From assembly GCA_030584065.1 (NCBI GenBank), contig CP129489.1, positions 1,264,640 through 1,328,639 on the forward strand: a stretch of 64,000 nt of DNA, read 5' to 3'. This document shows, one piece after another, positions 7,761-16,279 of the stretch. The DNA is from Flavobacteriales bacterium (lineage in GTDB: Bacteria; Bacteroidota; Bacteroidia; Flavobacteriales_F; PHOS-HE28). The translations under genes and the position numbers were made by a program. Numbering within the stretch: the stretch's first letter is position 1; each line of letters begins with the position of its first letter. The notes under the pieces were generated by a model that had not been told where the DNA came from, did not search any database, and saw nothing but the letters and a program-made list of their open reading frames with translations.

Positions 7761-8180
7761 GCGCCGTCGATCGTCAGCCCGTACTGGCCCTATCGTCGAT
7801 GCTGGCGGCGCAGTGCCAATCGCTCCTGCGCACGCCTGCATGCACAACGCCCGCCAGCCGTCCGGATGCCGCGAAGGCGTTGCTCGGCGTGGTGCCACCC
7901 GTCGCTCTCATCGCCACCTGGTGGTTCCGCACCTGCCCCCCATCTGGGGCCACCCCTGTCAATAATGTCGCAATCAAGCTGTACCGGAGGGCTTGCCAGA
8001 TGCGCAGGTCATGCGCGCTGGCGCGCTCCACACGTAGGCCGGCACGCTCCACGGGCTCCGGCTTGCGCAAGCACCGACCACGAACCGCAGGGTCATTGGC
8101 CAACTCATGATGCATATGCCCCCCTGGCACCGGGTCGAATCCGCGACATGCAGGCCATCAGCCCAGCCTGCAAAGAAGAA
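7761..8180. other. 420-base stretch without a recognisable gene
   Basis: GC-rich sequence between the YdeI-like gene and the rpsP terminator. Open frames exist on both strands, the best being 118 codons on the minus strand (7774-8130), but none has a familiar motif, a promoter box or a clear coding periodicity. A short GGGTCGAATCC at 8132-8142 resembles a tRNA T-arm, but no acceptor or anticodon arm can be paired with it. It may be decayed coding or mobile sequence. Confidence 0.4.
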
Positions 8181-8199
8181 GCCCCGCCGATGGCGGGGC
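8181..8199 (-). terminator. rho-independent terminator of rpsP
   Basis: GCCCCGCC-GAT-GGCGGGGC forms an eight-pair stem. Read on the minus strand it is followed by TTCTTCTTT. It lies 23 bases past the rpsP stop. Confidence 0.8.
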
Positions 8200-8221
8200 C
8201 TCCATGAGTTCTCATTCCACT

Positions 8222-8770
8222 TTACTCAGCGGCAGGGGCTTCGCCCTCGGCGGCGGGAGCCTCTGCGGCGGCCTCCTCAGCGGCAGGCGCAGCGGTCTCA
8301 GCGGCAGCGCTGGCGGCCAGCTTCGCGCTCAGCTTGGCGGCCATCTCCTCGGCCTTCTTCAGCTCAGCGGCAATCCGGGCCTTCTCGGCATCCGTCTTCC
8401 CGGCGACCAGCTTGTTCCGCTTCGACTCGATCTTGGCGTTCTTCTCGTTCATCCAGGCATCGAAGCGGCGATCGGCCTCCTCAAGGCTGAAGGCGCCCTT
8501 CTTCACCCCGTTCAAGAGGTGATTGCGGTACACGACGCCCGTGTAGCTGAGGATGGCACGGCAGGTATCGCTGGGGCTGGCGCCTTTCTGGAGCCAATCC
8601 AAGCACTTCTCCCGGTCGATCTCGATGAATGCGGGGTTCTGGTTGGGATCGTAAGCGCCGATCCGTTCGATGTACTTCCCGTCGCGGGGAGCGCGGGAAT
8701 CGGCCACCACCAAGTGGTAGTAAGGCCGGCCTTTCTTGCCCTTACGCTGAAGGCGGATGCGAGTTGGCAT
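8222..8770 (-). CDS. rpsP: 30S ribosomal protein S16
   Basis: 182 residues starting MPTRIRLQRKGKKGRPYYH, the unmistakable S16 N-terminus; this defines the start at 8770 although the frame is open further upstream. The S16 core runs to about residue 80 (GKYIERIGAYDPN..IDREKCLDWLQKGASPSDTCRAIL). It is followed by a helical charged region and a long alanine/glutamate-rich tail (AAEEAAAEAPAAEGEAPAAE). Such tails are common in Bacteroidetes S16, where the E. coli protein is only about 82 residues. The protein binds 16S rRNA early in 30S assembly. The gene has its own promoter box and a strong terminator; the usual rimM/trmD neighbours are absent. Confidence 0.97.
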   Translation of the reverse strand: MPTRIRLQRKGKKGRPYYHLVVADSRAPRDGKYIERIGAYDPNQNPAFIEIDREKCLDWLQKGASPSDTCRAILSYTGVVYRNHLLNGVKKGAFSLEEADRRFDAWMNEKNAKIESKRNKLVAGKTDAEKARIAAELKKAEEMAAKLSAKLAASAAAETAAPAAEEAAAEAPAAEGEAPAAE

Positions 8771-8806
8771 GTCGCGGTTTGTGTTTAGGTCCCGGAATTG
8801 GGGGTG

Positions 8807-8814
8807 CAAAGATG
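8807..8814 (-). promoter_or_regulatory. -7-like box CATCTTTG for rpsP
   Basis: Minus-strand box 37 bases before the ATG at 8770, giving a leader of about 31 bases, among the longer ones here. Its TTTG half is perfect. Confidence 0.45.
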
Positions 8815-8933
8815 GGGTATTCCACCCGGATTTCCAACCGGGACTCCGACAACGTACCTCCCTGGTCACCAGTCCGTTGAATCAGGCACCCGGCCCGGGT
8901 GGCGCCAAGCAGGGTGCGATGCACCTTTACAGC

Positions 8934-11258
8934 ATGCGCCTTCTGCCCTTTCTGCTCCTGATGGCCGTGCAATCGTCGGCCCAGCAGGCCCCGTTGCCCT
9001 CCCTCATCCCCGCGCCCGTGGAGATGACCTATTCCGGTGGCACATGTTCGTTGACCTGCCCATGGTCGGTCGAAGGGAATGCGGGCGACGAAAGGAGTCA
9101 AGTTGGTCTGGAAATCCTGCGACTCCACCCTGAAGCGGAGATACTCTGCGAGGTTCCGCTACGCATACGATTCAACATCATTCAAACCGAGACCGCTCTT
9201 CCCGACGAGTGGTACCACCTGCAGGTGCTGAGCGACGGCATTACGGTCAATGCGCCGGACGCCGAAGGCCTCTTCCGGGGCAGCCGCACCCTGATCCAAC
9301 TGCTGGAGCAGGGCCGCGCGACCGGCACCCTCCCCTGCCTCACCATCACCGACTGGCCGCGCTTCCCCTGGCGGGGCATGCACCTGGACGCCTCCCGCCA
9401 CTTCTGGAGCGTGGAGTTCACCAAGAAGTACATCGACCTGCTGGCCCGCTACAAGATGAACAGCTTCCACTGGCACCTCACGGACGATCAGGGCTGGCGG
9501 ATCCAGATCAAGAAGTACCCAAAGCTCACCGAGGTGGGCGCATGGCGGAAGGGCAGTCAGGTGGGGCCGTATGCCAAGCTCCAGTACGACAGCATCCCCT
9601 ACGGCGGTTTCTACACGCAGGAGCAGATCCGCGAGGTCGTGGCCTATGCGGCGGCGCGCCACATCAACGTGGTTCCCGAGATCGAGATGCCGGGGCATGC
9701 CTTGGCAGCGCTGGCGGCCTACCCTCACCTGGGCTGCACGGGTGGTCCCTATGAGGTGGAGCGCGGCTGGGGCGTGTTCGAGGACGTGTTCTGCGCGGGG
9801 AACGACAGCGTGTTCGCCCTGCTCGAGGAGGTGCTCTCCGAAGTGATGGACCTCTTCCCCAGCACCACCATCCACATCGGTGGGGATGAATGCCCCAAGG
9901 AGGCGTGGAAGGCCTGCGCGAAGTGCCAGGCGCGGATGAAGGCCGAAGGCTTGAAGGACGAGCATGAGCTGCAGTCGTACTTCATCCAGCGCATCGAGAA
10001 GTTCGTGAACGCGAAGGGCCGCAAGATCATCGGCTGGGACGAAATCCTGGAAGGCGGGCTGGCGCCCAACGCGGCGGTGATGAGCTGGCGCGGTACCGAA
10101 GGCGGCATAGCAGCGGCGCGCAGCGGGCACTACGCCGTGATGAGCCCCGGCAGCCATTGCTACTTCGACCACTACCAGGGCGATCCCGCGAACGAGCCGC
10201 TGGCCTTCGGCGGCTACACCACCTTGCAGAAGGTGTACGGCTACGAGCCCATCCCCGCTGAGCTGAAGCCCGATGAGCAGAAGTACATCCTCGGCGCGCA
10301 GGGCAACGTATGGACGGAGTACATCCTCACGCCGGAGCATGTGGAGTACATGGCCGTGCCGCGTATGCTGGCCTTGGCGGAAGTGCTGTGGACGCCCAAG
10401 GAGAAACGCAACGAGGCCGACTTCATCAAGCGGTTAGAAGGCGAGTTCCCGAGGCTGGAGGCCATGAACGTGAACGTCAGCAAGAGCCTGTATCAAGCTC
10501 GAATCCTTCCATCTCAAGGAGATAGTGTTGGCCAGATCCGAATCGACGCGCTCTCTGGCATAGAAGGCCTACACACGGACATAATCTGGAGAGTCTACAA
10601 TGAAAATGGACTGCCCTTGGGAGGCGGGGGATCTACGGACACACTCGTCATAGGACGTTCTTGTATTGTCGAAGCACGAATCCAAGCCGAGACCAGGCCC
10701 CCCGGCAAGGGCTATCCTGTTGCTGTAAGGAAATTCCTTTTCAACCTCGCCACCGCCCGCCCCATCACCCTAAGCGCTGCACCCAACGAGCGCTACAACG
10801 AGGGCGGTGCCTTCACCCTGGTGGATGGCATCAGCGCGCAGGAGAAGCGCGTGAACACGGAGTGGCTGGGCTGGAAGGAGGGCGTCACCATCACGGTGGA
10901 CCTGGGCAGCGTGCAGGATATCAGCCGCATCGCCATCGGCGCCCTGAACGAGACCCACAGCTGGATCCACGCGCCGAAGGCGATCGAGTTCCAAGTGAGC
11001 ACGGATGGGAAGAACTATACCTCGGTCGGCATGGCCATCCCGACGATGCGCGAGATCCCCGTGATCCCGGCGGATCCGATCAAGCGGAAGTCCACCATGA
11101 TGACCAGGGTTCAAGGACGGAACGTGTTCGCGGTGGAAAAGCCGGCCCAAGCGCGTTACGTGCAGCTGCAGGTGCTGCACAGCGGCATCATTCCCGCTGG
11201 CGACCCTGGTGCCGGCAACCCGGCGTGGTTGTTCTTGGACGAGATCGAAGTGCGATGA
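8934..11258 (+). CDS. beta-N-acetylhexosaminidase, glycoside hydrolase family 20
   Basis: 774 residues with a signal peptide (MRLLPFLLLMAVQSSAQQ). An N-terminal GH20b alpha/beta domain (PLPSLIPAPVEM..) precedes the catalytic barrel. The barrel shows RFPWRGMHLDASRHFW, MNSFHWHLTDDQGWRI, PEIEMPGHALAAL and IHIGGDECPKEAW; the Asp-Glu pair in GGDE is the catalytic pair that works through the substrate acetamido group. WGTEGG and YFDHYQGD follow. The last 180 residues form a discoidin-like beta-sandwich (VDLGSVQDISRIAIGALNETHSW). It releases terminal GlcNAc/GalNAc from glycans or chitin fragments. In-frame ATGs at 8757 and 8919 exist, but 8934 is next to a CACCTTTA box and begins the signal peptide. 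Confidence 0.92.
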   Translation: MRLLPFLLLMAVQSSAQQAPLPSLIPAPVEMTYSGGTCSLTCPWSVEGNAGDERSQVGLEILRLHPEAEILCEVPLRIRFNIIQTETALPDEWYHLQVLSDGITVNAPDAEGLFRGSRTLIQLLEQGRATGTLPCLTITDWPRFPWRGMHLDASRHFWSVEFTKKYIDLLARYKMNSFHWHLTDDQGWRIQIKKYPKLTEVGAWRKGSQVGPYAKLQYDSIPYGGFYTQEQIREVVAYAAARHINVVPEIEMPGHALAALAAYPHLGCTGGPYEVERGWGVFEDVFCAGNDSVFALLEEVLSEVMDLFPSTTIHIGGDECPKEAWKACAKCQARMKAEGLKDEHELQSYFIQRIEKFVNAKGRKIIGWDEILEGGLAPNAAVMSWRGTEGGIAAARSGHYAVMSPGSHCYFDHYQGDPANEPLAFGGYTTLQKVYGYEPIPAELKPDEQKYILGAQGNVWTEYILTPEHVEYMAVPRMLALAEVLWTPKEKRNEADFIKRLEGEFPRLEAMNVNVSKSLYQARILPSQGDSVGQIRIDALSGIEGLHTDIIWRVYNENGLPLGGGGSTDTLVIGRSCIVEARIQAETRPPGKGYPVAVRKFLFNLATARPITLSAAPNERYNEGGAFTLVDGISAQEKRVNTEWLGWKEGVTITVDLGSVQDISRIAIGALNETHSWIHAPKAIEFQVSTDGKNYTSVGMAIPTMREIPVIPADPIKRKSTMMTRVQGRNVFAVEKPAQARYVQLQVLHSGIIPAGDPGAGNPAWLFLDEIEVR

Positions 11259-11283
11259 GCATAATCTTTGTTCAGCCTTGACC

Positions 11284-11631
11284 ATGCGCACCATCCTCCT
11301 CCTGGCCCTGCTGCTCGGCGCTTTCGCCGTGCATGCCCAGAGCACCATCTACAGCTTCGCCATCGGCAACTGGCGGAACGGCCCCACGGTGTACATCACG
11401 CCGCTCATCGAGACCACCGAGGCGGCCACCAAGCCCAAGCTGAAGGAGGAGTTCCGCGCCCGGCATGCCGAACTGAAGGACATCAATGACATGGACTTCG
11501 ATGTGCTGCTCTTCGGCACGCGCGAGGAGGGCGAGGAGCACCGCGCCAGCCTGAAGCAGAAGTACGGTATCCGCAAGCTGGAAGTGGTGATGCTCTCCGC
11601 AACCGGGCCTGCGCAGGACCCCGCGCGATAG
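11284..11631 (+). CDS. small secreted protein of unknown function
   Basis: 115 residues with a clear signal peptide (MRTILLLALLLGAFAVHAQ). The mature part (STIYSFAIGNWRNGPTVYITPLIETTEA..KLKEEFRARHAELKDINDMDFDVLLFGTREEGEEHRASLKQKYG) is mixed alpha/beta and charged, with no cysteines. I do not recognise the family; similar small periplasmic proteins occur in other Bacteroidetes. The ATG at 11284 is preferred over the upstream frame because the signal peptide begins there and a TAATCTTTG box lies nine to ten bases before the predicted leader. It follows the hexosaminidase by 25 bases but seems to have its own promoter. Confidence 0.7.
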   Translation: MRTILLLALLLGAFAVHAQSTIYSFAIGNWRNGPTVYITPLIETTEAATKPKLKEEFRARHAELKDINDMDFDVLLFGTREEGEEHRASLKQKYGIRKLEVVMLSATGPAQDPAR

Positions 11632-11680
11632 GCCGCTCCACCCACGGCACCGCCCCGCAATGGCTAGCGCAGCGACCGGC

Positions 11681-11688
11681 TACCTTGC
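11681..11688 (+). promoter_or_regulatory. -7 promoter box TACCTTGC before the M1 peptidase
   Basis: Four bases before the ATG at 11693; it selects this start over the in-frame ATG at 11660. Confidence 0.5.
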
Positions 11689-11692
11689 CCGC

Positions 11693-13408
11693 ATGAAGCA
11701 AGCGGTCACCGCGGTCCTCTGGCTGGCCCTGGCGCCTGCAGGCTGGGGGCAGCTCACCCGTGCGGATCAGGCCTTCACCCGTGCGGATACCTTGCGGGGC
11801 AGCATCGGCCCCGGGCGCGCCTGGTGGGATGCGGTGTATTACGACGTGAGCGTGCGTCCCGACTTCCAGCGCCGCACCATCGCCGGGCGCACCATCATCG
11901 CCTTCGATGCCGTGGCCGAAGGCCGGCGGATGCAGATCGACCTGCAGCAGCCCTTGACGGTGGACAGCATCGTGATGGAGGCCTCCGTCTTCCAGGCCGG
12001 TTCCATCACGGTCACCGACAGGCCCGTCGATTTCACCCGCGAGGGCAATGTCATCTGGATCGAGCTGCCCCAGCCCATGAAGGCCGGCGAAGCGAGCACC
12101 GTCACCATCCATTACCATGGCGAACCGATCGCTGCGAAGAATCCACCCTGGGACGGCGGATGGATCTGGCGGAAGGATGACTGGGGGAAGCCTTGGGTGA
12201 GCGTAGCCTGCCAGGGCCTCGGAGCCAGTTCGTGGTACCCCTGCAAGGACCACCAGAGCGACGAGCCCCAGCGGGGCGCCACCCTGCGCATCACTGCGCC
12301 GGACAGCCTGCAGGCCATCGGGAACGGACGCCTGCGCAGCAAGGAGCGGAACGGCGACGGCACAACGACCTGGAACTGGCAGGTGACGAGCCCGATCAAC
12401 ACCTACAACCTGGTGCCCTATATCGGCGGCTACGTGCATTGGAGCACGGTTCACCCGGGGCTGGACGGGCCGCTGGACTGCGACTTCTGGGTGCTGGCCG
12501 CCAACGAGGCCGCCGCCCGCGCGCAATTCGCCCAGGTGCCCGGCATGCTGCGCTGCTTCGAGGAGTGGCTCGGCCCCTATCCCTTCTACATCGATGGCTA
12601 CAAGCTGGTGGAGGCGCCCCACCTGGGCATGGAGCACCAGAGCGCCGTGGCCTACGGCAACCAGTACCGCAACGGCTACCTGGGCATGGACCTCAGCGGC
12701 ACCGGCCACGGAATGGCCTGGGACTACATTCTGGTGCACGAGAGCGGGCACGAGTGGTTCGGCAACAGCATCTCCACCGCTGACATCGCGGACATGTGGG
12801 TGCATGAGGGCTTCACCATGTACACCGAGGTGCTCCACACCGAGTGCCTGCTGGGGCGCGAGGCGGCCGATGCCTACTGCCGCGGCATCCGACGGAATAT
12901 CCGCAACGACCGGCCCCTGATCGGGCCGTACGGCGTGAATGAGGAGGGCAGCGGCGACATGTACCCCAAGGGCGCCAACCTGCTCCACACCATACGGGCG
13001 ATCGTGGGCGACAGCACCTTCAGGGCCATGCTGCTGGAGATGAACCGACGGTTCCGGCACCGCATCGTCACCAGCGCCGAGGTGGAGGGCTTCATGATCG
13101 GCTTCGACGAGCGCACGAAGGAGCTGCTGCACCCGAGCATCTTCGACCAGTACCTGCGCTCGACCAAGGTGCCGGTGCTGGAGTGGGGCGTCCGCAAGGG
13201 CCGGCTCATGTGCCGATGGGCCAACGGCGTACCGGGCCTGCGGATGCCGGTCCTTCTCGAGGTGGGAAGCCGCACCATTCTGACCGCAGGGGTCACGGCT
13301 GACTGGACGACGGTGGATGCGCGCGCGGGGCGGCGTGCTCCGGTGCGGATCGACCCCAACCTGTACATCGGCGAGAAGCGGGTGAGCGGGAAGCGGGTGG
13401 GCCGGTAA
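11693..13408 (+). CDS. M1 family zinc aminopeptidase-like metallopeptidase
   Basis: 571 residues, secreted (MKQAVTAVLWLALAPAGWGQ). An N-terminal beta-saddle domain (VYYDVSVRPDFQRRTIAGRTIIAFDAV) is followed by the thermolysin-like domain. The zinc site is H349-ESG-H353 with the third ligand E372 in WVHEGFTMYTE, the exact HExxH-18-E spacing of M1. The substrate-recognition motif normally GAMEN appears as LGMEHQSA. It ends after the helical part without the long ARM domain, so it is the short form typical of Bacteroidetes (around 550 residues). It should cleave N-terminal residues from peptides in the periplasm or outside the cell. It may be followed in the same transcript by the metallopeptidase-like gene, though that has its own box. 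Confidence 0.93.
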   Translation: MKQAVTAVLWLALAPAGWGQLTRADQAFTRADTLRGSIGPGRAWWDAVYYDVSVRPDFQRRTIAGRTIIAFDAVAEGRRMQIDLQQPLTVDSIVMEASVFQAGSITVTDRPVDFTREGNVIWIELPQPMKAGEASTVTIHYHGEPIAAKNPPWDGGWIWRKDDWGKPWVSVACQGLGASSWYPCKDHQSDEPQRGATLRITAPDSLQAIGNGRLRSKERNGDGTTTWNWQVTSPINTYNLVPYIGGYVHWSTVHPGLDGPLDCDFWVLAANEAAARAQFAQVPGMLRCFEEWLGPYPFYIDGYKLVEAPHLGMEHQSAVAYGNQYRNGYLGMDLSGTGHGMAWDYILVHESGHEWFGNSISTADIADMWVHEGFTMYTEVLHTECLLGREAADAYCRGIRRNIRNDRPLIGPYGVNEEGSGDMYPKGANLLHTIRAIVGDSTFRAMLLEMNRRFRHRIVTSAEVEGFMIGFDERTKELLHPSIFDQYLRSTKVPVLEWGVRKGRLMCRWANGVPGLRMPVLLEVGSRTILTAGVTADWTTVDARAGRRAPVRIDPNLYIGEKRVSGKRVGR

Positions 13409-13435
13409 TTCGGACAGGAGGACGCTGCCGATGCG

Positions 13436-13443
13436 TAGGTTCG
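13436..13443 (+). promoter_or_regulatory. -7 promoter box TAGGTTCG
   Basis: The box ends four bases before the ATG at 13448, another leaderless-type arrangement. Confidence 0.45.
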
Positions 13444-13447
13444 TAGC

Positions 13448-14569
13448 ATGCGTTCGCTGCTTGCCTGCACGGTCGCCCTGGGGGTGACCCATGCCACCTC
13501 GGCTGCCACCTTCAGCATCACCCACTTCGGCACCCCTCCCGAGGCGCAGGCTGCCATCGCGCACGCAGCGGCGATCTGGGGCGGGATCCTGGAGAGCGAT
13601 GTTCCCATCAAGGTTGCCGTGAGCTGGTTCCCGCTCGGCAGTGCCGCACTCGGTGTGACCTTCCCCAACGGGCGCAAGGACTTTCCCGGCGTGCCCGTGC
13701 CATCCACCTGGTACGCCACCGCCCTGGCCAACAGCATCACGGGCACCGAGCTGAATCCTGGCGAGGACGACATCAACGTGTACCTGAACAGCAGCGCCGC
13801 CTGGTACTACGGCGTGGACGGCAACACACCGCCCGGGCAATATGACCTTGTGAGCATCGCCCTGCACGAGCTCGGTCACGGGCTGGGGTTCGTGGGATTG
13901 GCCAAGAAAGTAGGCGCCGAAGGCTCCTTCGGCCAGGTGCAGATCAGTGACTTCGGGCCTTTGATCACCACCTTCCCCTGGCCCGAGCAGGAGGGCCTGC
14001 CGGGCATCTTCGATCGCCACCTCACGAGCACGGCACAGGGGGAGCTGCACCTGCTGGAGAACCCCGGCACAGCGCTGGGATCGGCCTTCACCAGCAACCA
14101 GGTATACTTCAACGGCCCCTTCGCCGCCGCCGCCAATGCCGGGCAATCGGCGCGCATCTATGCACCGGCGGCCTTCGCCTTGGGCAGCAGCTGCGTCCAC
14201 CTCAACGAGGCCACTTTCCCGGTCGGCAACCCCAATGAGCTCATGACGCCCTTCAGCAGTGCGGGCCAGGCCAATCACTGGCCAGGGCCCATCGCCATCG
14301 GCGTGATGCGCGACATCGGCTGGGTGGTCACCCCGGAAGTGGGCATGACCGAACGCACACCTTCAATGCCTTGGAGCGTGCGGTTGGGCCAAGCGGTGAT
14401 CGCCGTCGAAGGCCTGCCGCCGGGAACTCCCCTGCAACTCATGGATGCCGGTGGGCGAACCGTGGCCGCAGCATCGGCACCCGAGGCGATGCCCACCGTG
14501 CACCTGGCGCCCGGCGCCTATCTCCTCCGGGGTGGTAATCATGGCGTCCGGCGCGTGGCCCTGCCCTGA
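13448..14569 (+). CDS. secreted metallopeptidase-like protein with T9SS-type C-terminal domain
   Basis: 373 residues with a signal peptide (MRSLLACTVALGVTHATSA). A single HELGHGLGF at residues 140-148 gives the HExxHxxG core of metzincin-like zinc proteases; the third ligand is not obvious. Downstream are GNPNELMTPF and ANHWPGPIAIGVMRDIGW, where a Met-turn-like Met occurs in the order seen in related PPC/zinc-dependent secreted proteins. The last 75 residues (VRLGQAVIAVEGLPPGTPLQLMDAGGRTV..LAPGAYLLRGGNHGVRRVALP) look like a type A T9SS sorting domain, which would carry the protein across the outer membrane. Peptidase activity is inferred from the motif only. Confidence 0.72.
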   Translation: MRSLLACTVALGVTHATSAATFSITHFGTPPEAQAAIAHAAAIWGGILESDVPIKVAVSWFPLGSAALGVTFPNGRKDFPGVPVPSTWYATALANSITGTELNPGEDDINVYLNSSAAWYYGVDGNTPPGQYDLVSIALHELGHGLGFVGLAKKVGAEGSFGQVQISDFGPLITTFPWPEQEGLPGIFDRHLTSTAQGELHLLENPGTALGSAFTSNQVYFNGPFAAAANAGQSARIYAPAAFALGSSCVHLNEATFPVGNPNELMTPFSSAGQANHWPGPIAIGVMRDIGWVVTPEVGMTERTPSMPWSVRLGQAVIAVEGLPPGTPLQLMDAGGRTVAAASAPEAMPTVHLAPGAYLLRGGNHGVRRVALP

Positions 14570-14600
14570 GGCCACCCGCGCGCACCGAAGCCGTTTCCCC

Positions 14601-14608
14601 TAATTTCG
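14601..14608 (+). promoter_or_regulatory. -7 promoter box TAATTTCG
   Basis: Six bases before the ATG at 14615, in a run that also contains TTTCCCC; predicted leader of only about two bases. Confidence 0.5.
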
Positions 14609-14614
14609 CCAGCC

Positions 14615-15004
14615 ATGGCGCGCTCCCTGCTCATCCCCCTGCTCGCGGCGCTGCTGCTGGCCTCCTGCAGCACCCACAGATACGTCGCCGCCAGCCATCC
14701 CAACGGGAAGCCGGAGGTGGTCATCTACATGAAAGGGAAGGGCGAGGAAGCGGTGAAGGTGATGGAGAAGGTCTATTATCCGAACGGCAAGCTGGAATAC
14801 GTGGGCCAATTCCAGAATGGCGTGGAGCATGGCGAATGGACCTACTACTACGAGAACGGCACCCGGAAGTACGTGGAGCAATGGGCCAATGGCGTGGAGC
14901 ACGGGATCCACTATGACTACAGCCCGGATGGGCAGATCTACCGGGAACTCCATTACGAGCATGGCCGCTTGGTGAAGGAGGTGGATCGCAGCAAGCCTCA
15001 ATAG
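14615..15004 (+). CDS. MORN-repeat lipoprotein (YwqK-like)
   Basis: 129 residues. A lipoprotein signal (MARSLLIPLLAALLLASCS, lipobox LASC) is followed by repeating MORN-variant units: YYPNGKLEYVGQFQNGVEHGEW, YYYENGTRKYVEQWANGVEHGIH, YDYSPDGQIYRELHYEHGRL. Such repeats form a beta-meander that binds partners or membranes. Automated pipelines often call these YwqK-family antitoxins, a name with little support in Bacteroidetes. No toxin gene is adjacent. The downstream glycosyltransferase starts four bases after the stop, so the two are probably co-transcribed; this hints at a role at the envelope. Confidence 0.8.
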   Translation: MARSLLIPLLAALLLASCSTHRYVAASHPNGKPEVVIYMKGKGEEAVKVMEKVYYPNGKLEYVGQFQNGVEHGEWTYYYENGTRKYVEQWANGVEHGIHYDYSPDGQIYRELHYEHGRLVKEVDRSKPQ

Positions 15005-15008
15005 GTGG

Positions 15009-16259
15009 ATGCGCGGTGTCCTCGCGCGGATCCCGTTCCCCGGGCGATTCGTCCTGGTCCTGGCCGTGCTGGGTGCACTGCTCTACGGCCTGGAGCGGAT
15101 CAATGGCCGGTTCTGGCTCAATGACTTCCGGGTGTACTACGGCGCGGCGCAAGCGCTGCTGAACGGCGAACCGCTCTATGGCGTGGCGCATGGCCTGGGC
15201 ACCGGTTTCTTCAAGTATGCGCCGGCAGCGGCCTTGCTCTTCGTGCCGGTGTCGCTACTGCCCTATAAGGCGGCCGCCTCGTTGCACTTTGCGCTGGTCA
15301 TTGCCGCCTTCATCGGTTCCGCGCTCGCGATCGACCGGCTGCTGCGCCAGAACCTCTTCCCTGGCCGACCTGCCGCCTATGCTCCCCTATTCCTCACGGC
15401 CCTTGCAGCCGGCGCCCACCTGCATCGCGAGCTGCACCTGGGCAACGTCAACGCCATGCTGCTGTGGCTGCTGATGGCCGGGCTCGAACGGCTGCTCAGC
15501 GGCCGCCACCGCTCAGCGGGGGCACTGCTCGGCCTGGCGGTGGCCTTGAAGCCCCACTTCGTGGTGCTGCTTCCCTGGCTGCTGTTGCGTCGCCGCTGGT
15601 CGGCGCTGGCCATGGCCCTGACCCTGCTCGTGGCGGCGGTCGCATTGCCGACTGCGCTCCTCGGCCCTTCCGCATCGCTGCAGCTGCACGGCGAGTGGCT
15701 GGCCGAGATGGCCCGCCACAACGCCTCGCTCATCCACACGGGCGGAACCGAGCATGAGAACGTGAACACCATCTATTCATTCCTCCACCGGGCAGTGCTT
15801 CAGCGCATCTGGGGAGCACCCTTGGCCTGGGAGGCACCCGCCATCCTTGCGGCCATCGCCTTGGCGTTCGGACTGTTGATGCTGCGCCACCTGCGCTTGG
15901 AGGCCCCTGGAGGCGAACGCTCACGGAATATGGCCTTCGAGGCGCTCCTGCTCATTGCGCTCGTTCCGAGCATCACGCTCACCGATACCGAGCACTTCCT
16001 CTTCGCTATGCCGCTGGTCGCCTACCTCATCCAAGGGCTGCGGAGCAGCGAACGGCCGCGATGGCTCAGGGCCGCCGGCCTGCTCGTGCTCCTTGGGCAT
16101 GGCGGCAATTGGGGAGATGCGCTGGGACCGATGGCCGACGTCATGGTCCATTACGGCATCCTCGGTGCAGCCAACGGCGCTCTCCTGTTCCTTGCCGCCG
16201 GCCTGCATGCGGCGAATCCTTCGCCGCGATCGAACCATGGGCTGCGCCCGGGGTCCTAG
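15009..16259 (+). CDS. GT87-type (DUF2029) membrane mannosyltransferase-like protein
   Basis: 416 residues with about ten hydrophobic segments. The family signature lies near the N-terminus: LNDFRVYYGAAQALLNGEPLYG, followed by GFFKYAPAAALLFVPVSLL. In this GT-C fold the aspartate of NDF (about residue 39) is the likely catalytic acid facing the periplasmic side. Other conserved pieces are HLGNVNAMLLWLLMAG, GLAVALKPHFVVLLPWLL and TGGTEHENVNTIYSFLHR. GT87 enzymes use polyprenyl-phosphate sugars to extend mannans or related glycans; donor and acceptor here are unknown. It lies directly after the MORN lipoprotein and has no promoter box of its own. Confidence 0.85.
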   Translation: MRGVLARIPFPGRFVLVLAVLGALLYGLERINGRFWLNDFRVYYGAAQALLNGEPLYGVAHGLGTGFFKYAPAAALLFVPVSLLPYKAAASLHFALVIAAFIGSALAIDRLLRQNLFPGRPAAYAPLFLTALAAGAHLHRELHLGNVNAMLLWLLMAGLERLLSGRHRSAGALLGLAVALKPHFVVLLPWLLLRRRWSALAMALTLLVAAVALPTALLGPSASLQLHGEWLAEMARHNASLIHTGGTEHENVNTIYSFLHRAVLQRIWGAPLAWEAPAILAAIALAFGLLMLRHLRLEAPGGERSRNMAFEALLLIALVPSITLTDTEHFLFAMPLVAYLIQGLRSSERPRWLRAAGLLVLLGHGGNWGDALGPMADVMVHYGILGAANGALLFLAAGLHAANPSPRSNHGLRPGS

Positions 16260-16279
16260 GAATCAAGCATATTGCGGCC

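Noticed and set aside
7774..8130. 118-codon minus-strand frame in the orphan region
   Set aside because: No promoter box, no known motif and no clear codon pattern; kept only as part of a non-coding stretch.
8128..8147. tRNA-like T-arm (GGGTCGAATCC)
   Set aside because: One base short of a standard T loop and no acceptor, D or anticodon arms could be paired around it.
11483..14278. 931-codon open frame on the minus strand
   Set aside because: It lies antisense to the M1 peptidase and the metallopeptidase-like gene, whose motifs are clear; such long frames arise from GC-rich third positions. It shows only low-complexity HGV/AVH-rich translation.
14615..15004. toxin-antitoxin system suggested by the YwqK-like name
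   Set aside because: No toxin gene is adjacent; the protein is a MORN-repeat lipoprotein co-directed with a glycosyltransferase.
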